Below are positions 30,551-31,377 of a stretch of 31,377 bases of DNA, piece after piece. This DNA is from Salinisphaera sp035690525 (lineage in GTDB: Bacteria > Pseudomonadota > Gammaproteobacteria > Nevskiales > Salinisphaeraceae). Position numbers and translations under genes: made by a program. The notes beneath the pieces were generated by a model. It had not been told where the DNA came from and ran no database searches. It was given only the letters and a program-made list of their open reading frames with translations. The DNA is taken from NCBI RefSeq assembly GCF_035690525.1, contig NZ_DASSKM010000201.1, positions 1 through 31,377 on the forward strand. The letters are read 5' to 3'. Numbering within the stretch: position 1 is the stretch's first letter; every line of letters begins with the position of its first letter.

Positions 30551-31377
30551 ACCTCACCTCGCACGGTTCCGAAAGTCATGCCGACCAGAAGATACTTCTG
30601 GAAGAAAAAGATCATGACGATAACCGGTATCATGTAAATAGTTGTCGTGGCGGCCATAAACGTCCAATCCACGCTGCCGCCGGAATACATGCCGGTGGCC
30701 AGCAGGCCGGGAATATTCTGCGTCGACGAACCGCCGACGATGTAGTTCACCAGGAATTCGTTCCAGACAAAAATGACATTGAAGATGAACGCTGCGATAA
30801 GCGCCGGGCGGACCTGTGGCAGAATGATGCCGAACATGATCTGCAAATGATTGGCGCCGCAGATCAACGCGGTTTCGTCGAAGCGCTGCGACACGCCGTC
30901 CAGAAACCCCTTCAGTATCCACAGCGAAAACGGAATGGAATACATCGTGTAGAAAAGAATCAGGCCGACATAGCTCCCTTTCCAATGAAATTGCACGAAC
31001 ATTAGAAACAATGGAATGATCACCGCGGCCGCCGGAACCATGCGCATGCTCAGCAGAAGAAACATCAGAAAATCGGAGCCCTTCGGCTTAAACCTTGAAA
31101 TCGAATAAGCCGCCGCGAACGCCACTACAACCGCCAGTACCACGGAAACCACCGATAAAATCACGCTGTTGATCAACGCCGGTATGAATTCCGGGCGGTA
31201 GAGCGCGTGAACGATATTTTCGAACGTCGGACTGAAAAATACCGTGGGCACACTAGACAGCATCTGATCCGCCGACTTGAGCGAAGACAATACAATCCAG
31301 AGCACCGGCAGGAAGAACATCAGCGCGATAGCCCAGAGGCTCGCGTAATATACCGCTCGCTTGATACGCGCTCCGGT
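30547..31377 (-). CDS. MalG-type ABC importer permease (5' end beyond right edge)
   Basis: The frame is open from the right edge to the TGA at 30547, giving 276 visible residues. An ATG at 31320 exists, but the 19 codons before it (ending RAVYYASLWAIAL) form part of the first membrane helix, so the true start is outside the window. About six membrane segments are seen. The cytoplasmic EAA loop that docks on the ATPases reads ETALICGANHLQIMFGIILP, followed by QVRPALIAAF. It is one of the two permeases expected for a MalFG-type importer; the partner permease and binding protein should lie just beyond the right edge. Confidence 0.87.
   Translation of the reverse strand, partial: TGARIKRAVYYASLWAIALMFFLPVLWIVLSSLKSADQMLSSVPTVFFSPTFENIVHALYRPEFIPALINSVILSVVSVVLAVVVAFAAAYSISRFKPKGSDFLMFLLLSMRMVPAAAVIIPLFLMFVQFHWKGSYVGLILFYTMYSIPFSLWILKGFLDGVSQRFDETALICGANHLQIMFGIILPQVRPALIAAFIFNVIFVWNEFLVNYIVGGSSTQNIPGLLATGMYSGGSVDWTFMAATTTIYMIPVIVMIFFFQKYLLVGMTFGTVRGEV

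Noticed and set aside
1..31377. tRNA, rRNA, CRISPR arrays and phage genes
   Set aside because: None was seen on reading both strands; no regularly spaced direct repeats apart from the SMSxx coding repeat.

Overview
The window reads as GC-rich proteobacterial chromosome. Lipobox lipoproteins, a DUF2147 protein, a wax-ester-synthase-type acyltransferase and RbsA/RbsC- and MalK-type importers suggest a gammaproteobacterium, possibly a marine or halophilic one such as a Salinisphaera relative. That placement is a guess from gene content; there is no rRNA or other marker. The region is mosaic, with broken genes at three seams.

Layout. (1) 1-1,600: a decayed flank holding the N-terminus of an IS630-type transposase running off the left edge, a hicB antitoxin remnant and a frameshifted cheB-like gene. 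(2) 1,617-12,992, all minus strand: a catabolic cluster. Its core is an intradiol (hydroxyquinol) dioxygenase, maleylacetate reductase, 3-oxoadipate CoA-transferase (two subunits) and 3-oxoadipyl-CoA thiolase, which together take hydroxyquinol to succinyl-CoA and acetyl-CoA. Interleaved are a TftG/YciI-like protein, two SDRs, a zinc alcohol dehydrogenase, a 3-hydroxyisobutyrate-dehydrogenase-like enzyme, a ketopantoate-reductase-like enzyme and a maleylacetate-reductase paralogue that has lost its metal-site residues. (3) 13,164-14,123, plus strand: a divergent LysR regulator. (4) 14,276-21,500, minus strand: a ribose-type ABC importer (permease, lipoprotein binding protein, fused double-ATPase/permease) followed by two more zinc-type dehydrogenases. 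(5) 21,932-27,870: probable ancestral genes (Mut7-C protein, phosphoesterase, small lipoproteins including one made almost entirely of SMSxx repeats, DUF2147, PhyH dioxygenase, DUF4174, WS/DGAT). (6) 27,989-31,377, minus strand: the downstream part of another importer operon (permease, small membrane protein, two unlike ATPases), joined at about 27,990 to a cut-off HNH endonuclease gene.

How the parts may work together. Regions 2-4 look like one regulon. A 30-bp A/T-rich element upstream of the catabolic cluster, next to lysR, recurs at 25 of 30 positions upstream of the ribose-type importer operon. No aromatic monooxygenase is visible. Instead there are six or more NAD(P)-dependent dehydrogenases and a sugar-type importer. 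One reading is that a cyclic polyol or other hydroxylated alicyclic compound is imported, oxidised stepwise to hydroxyquinol and then ring-cleaved. This is inference; the substrate cannot be read from sequence.
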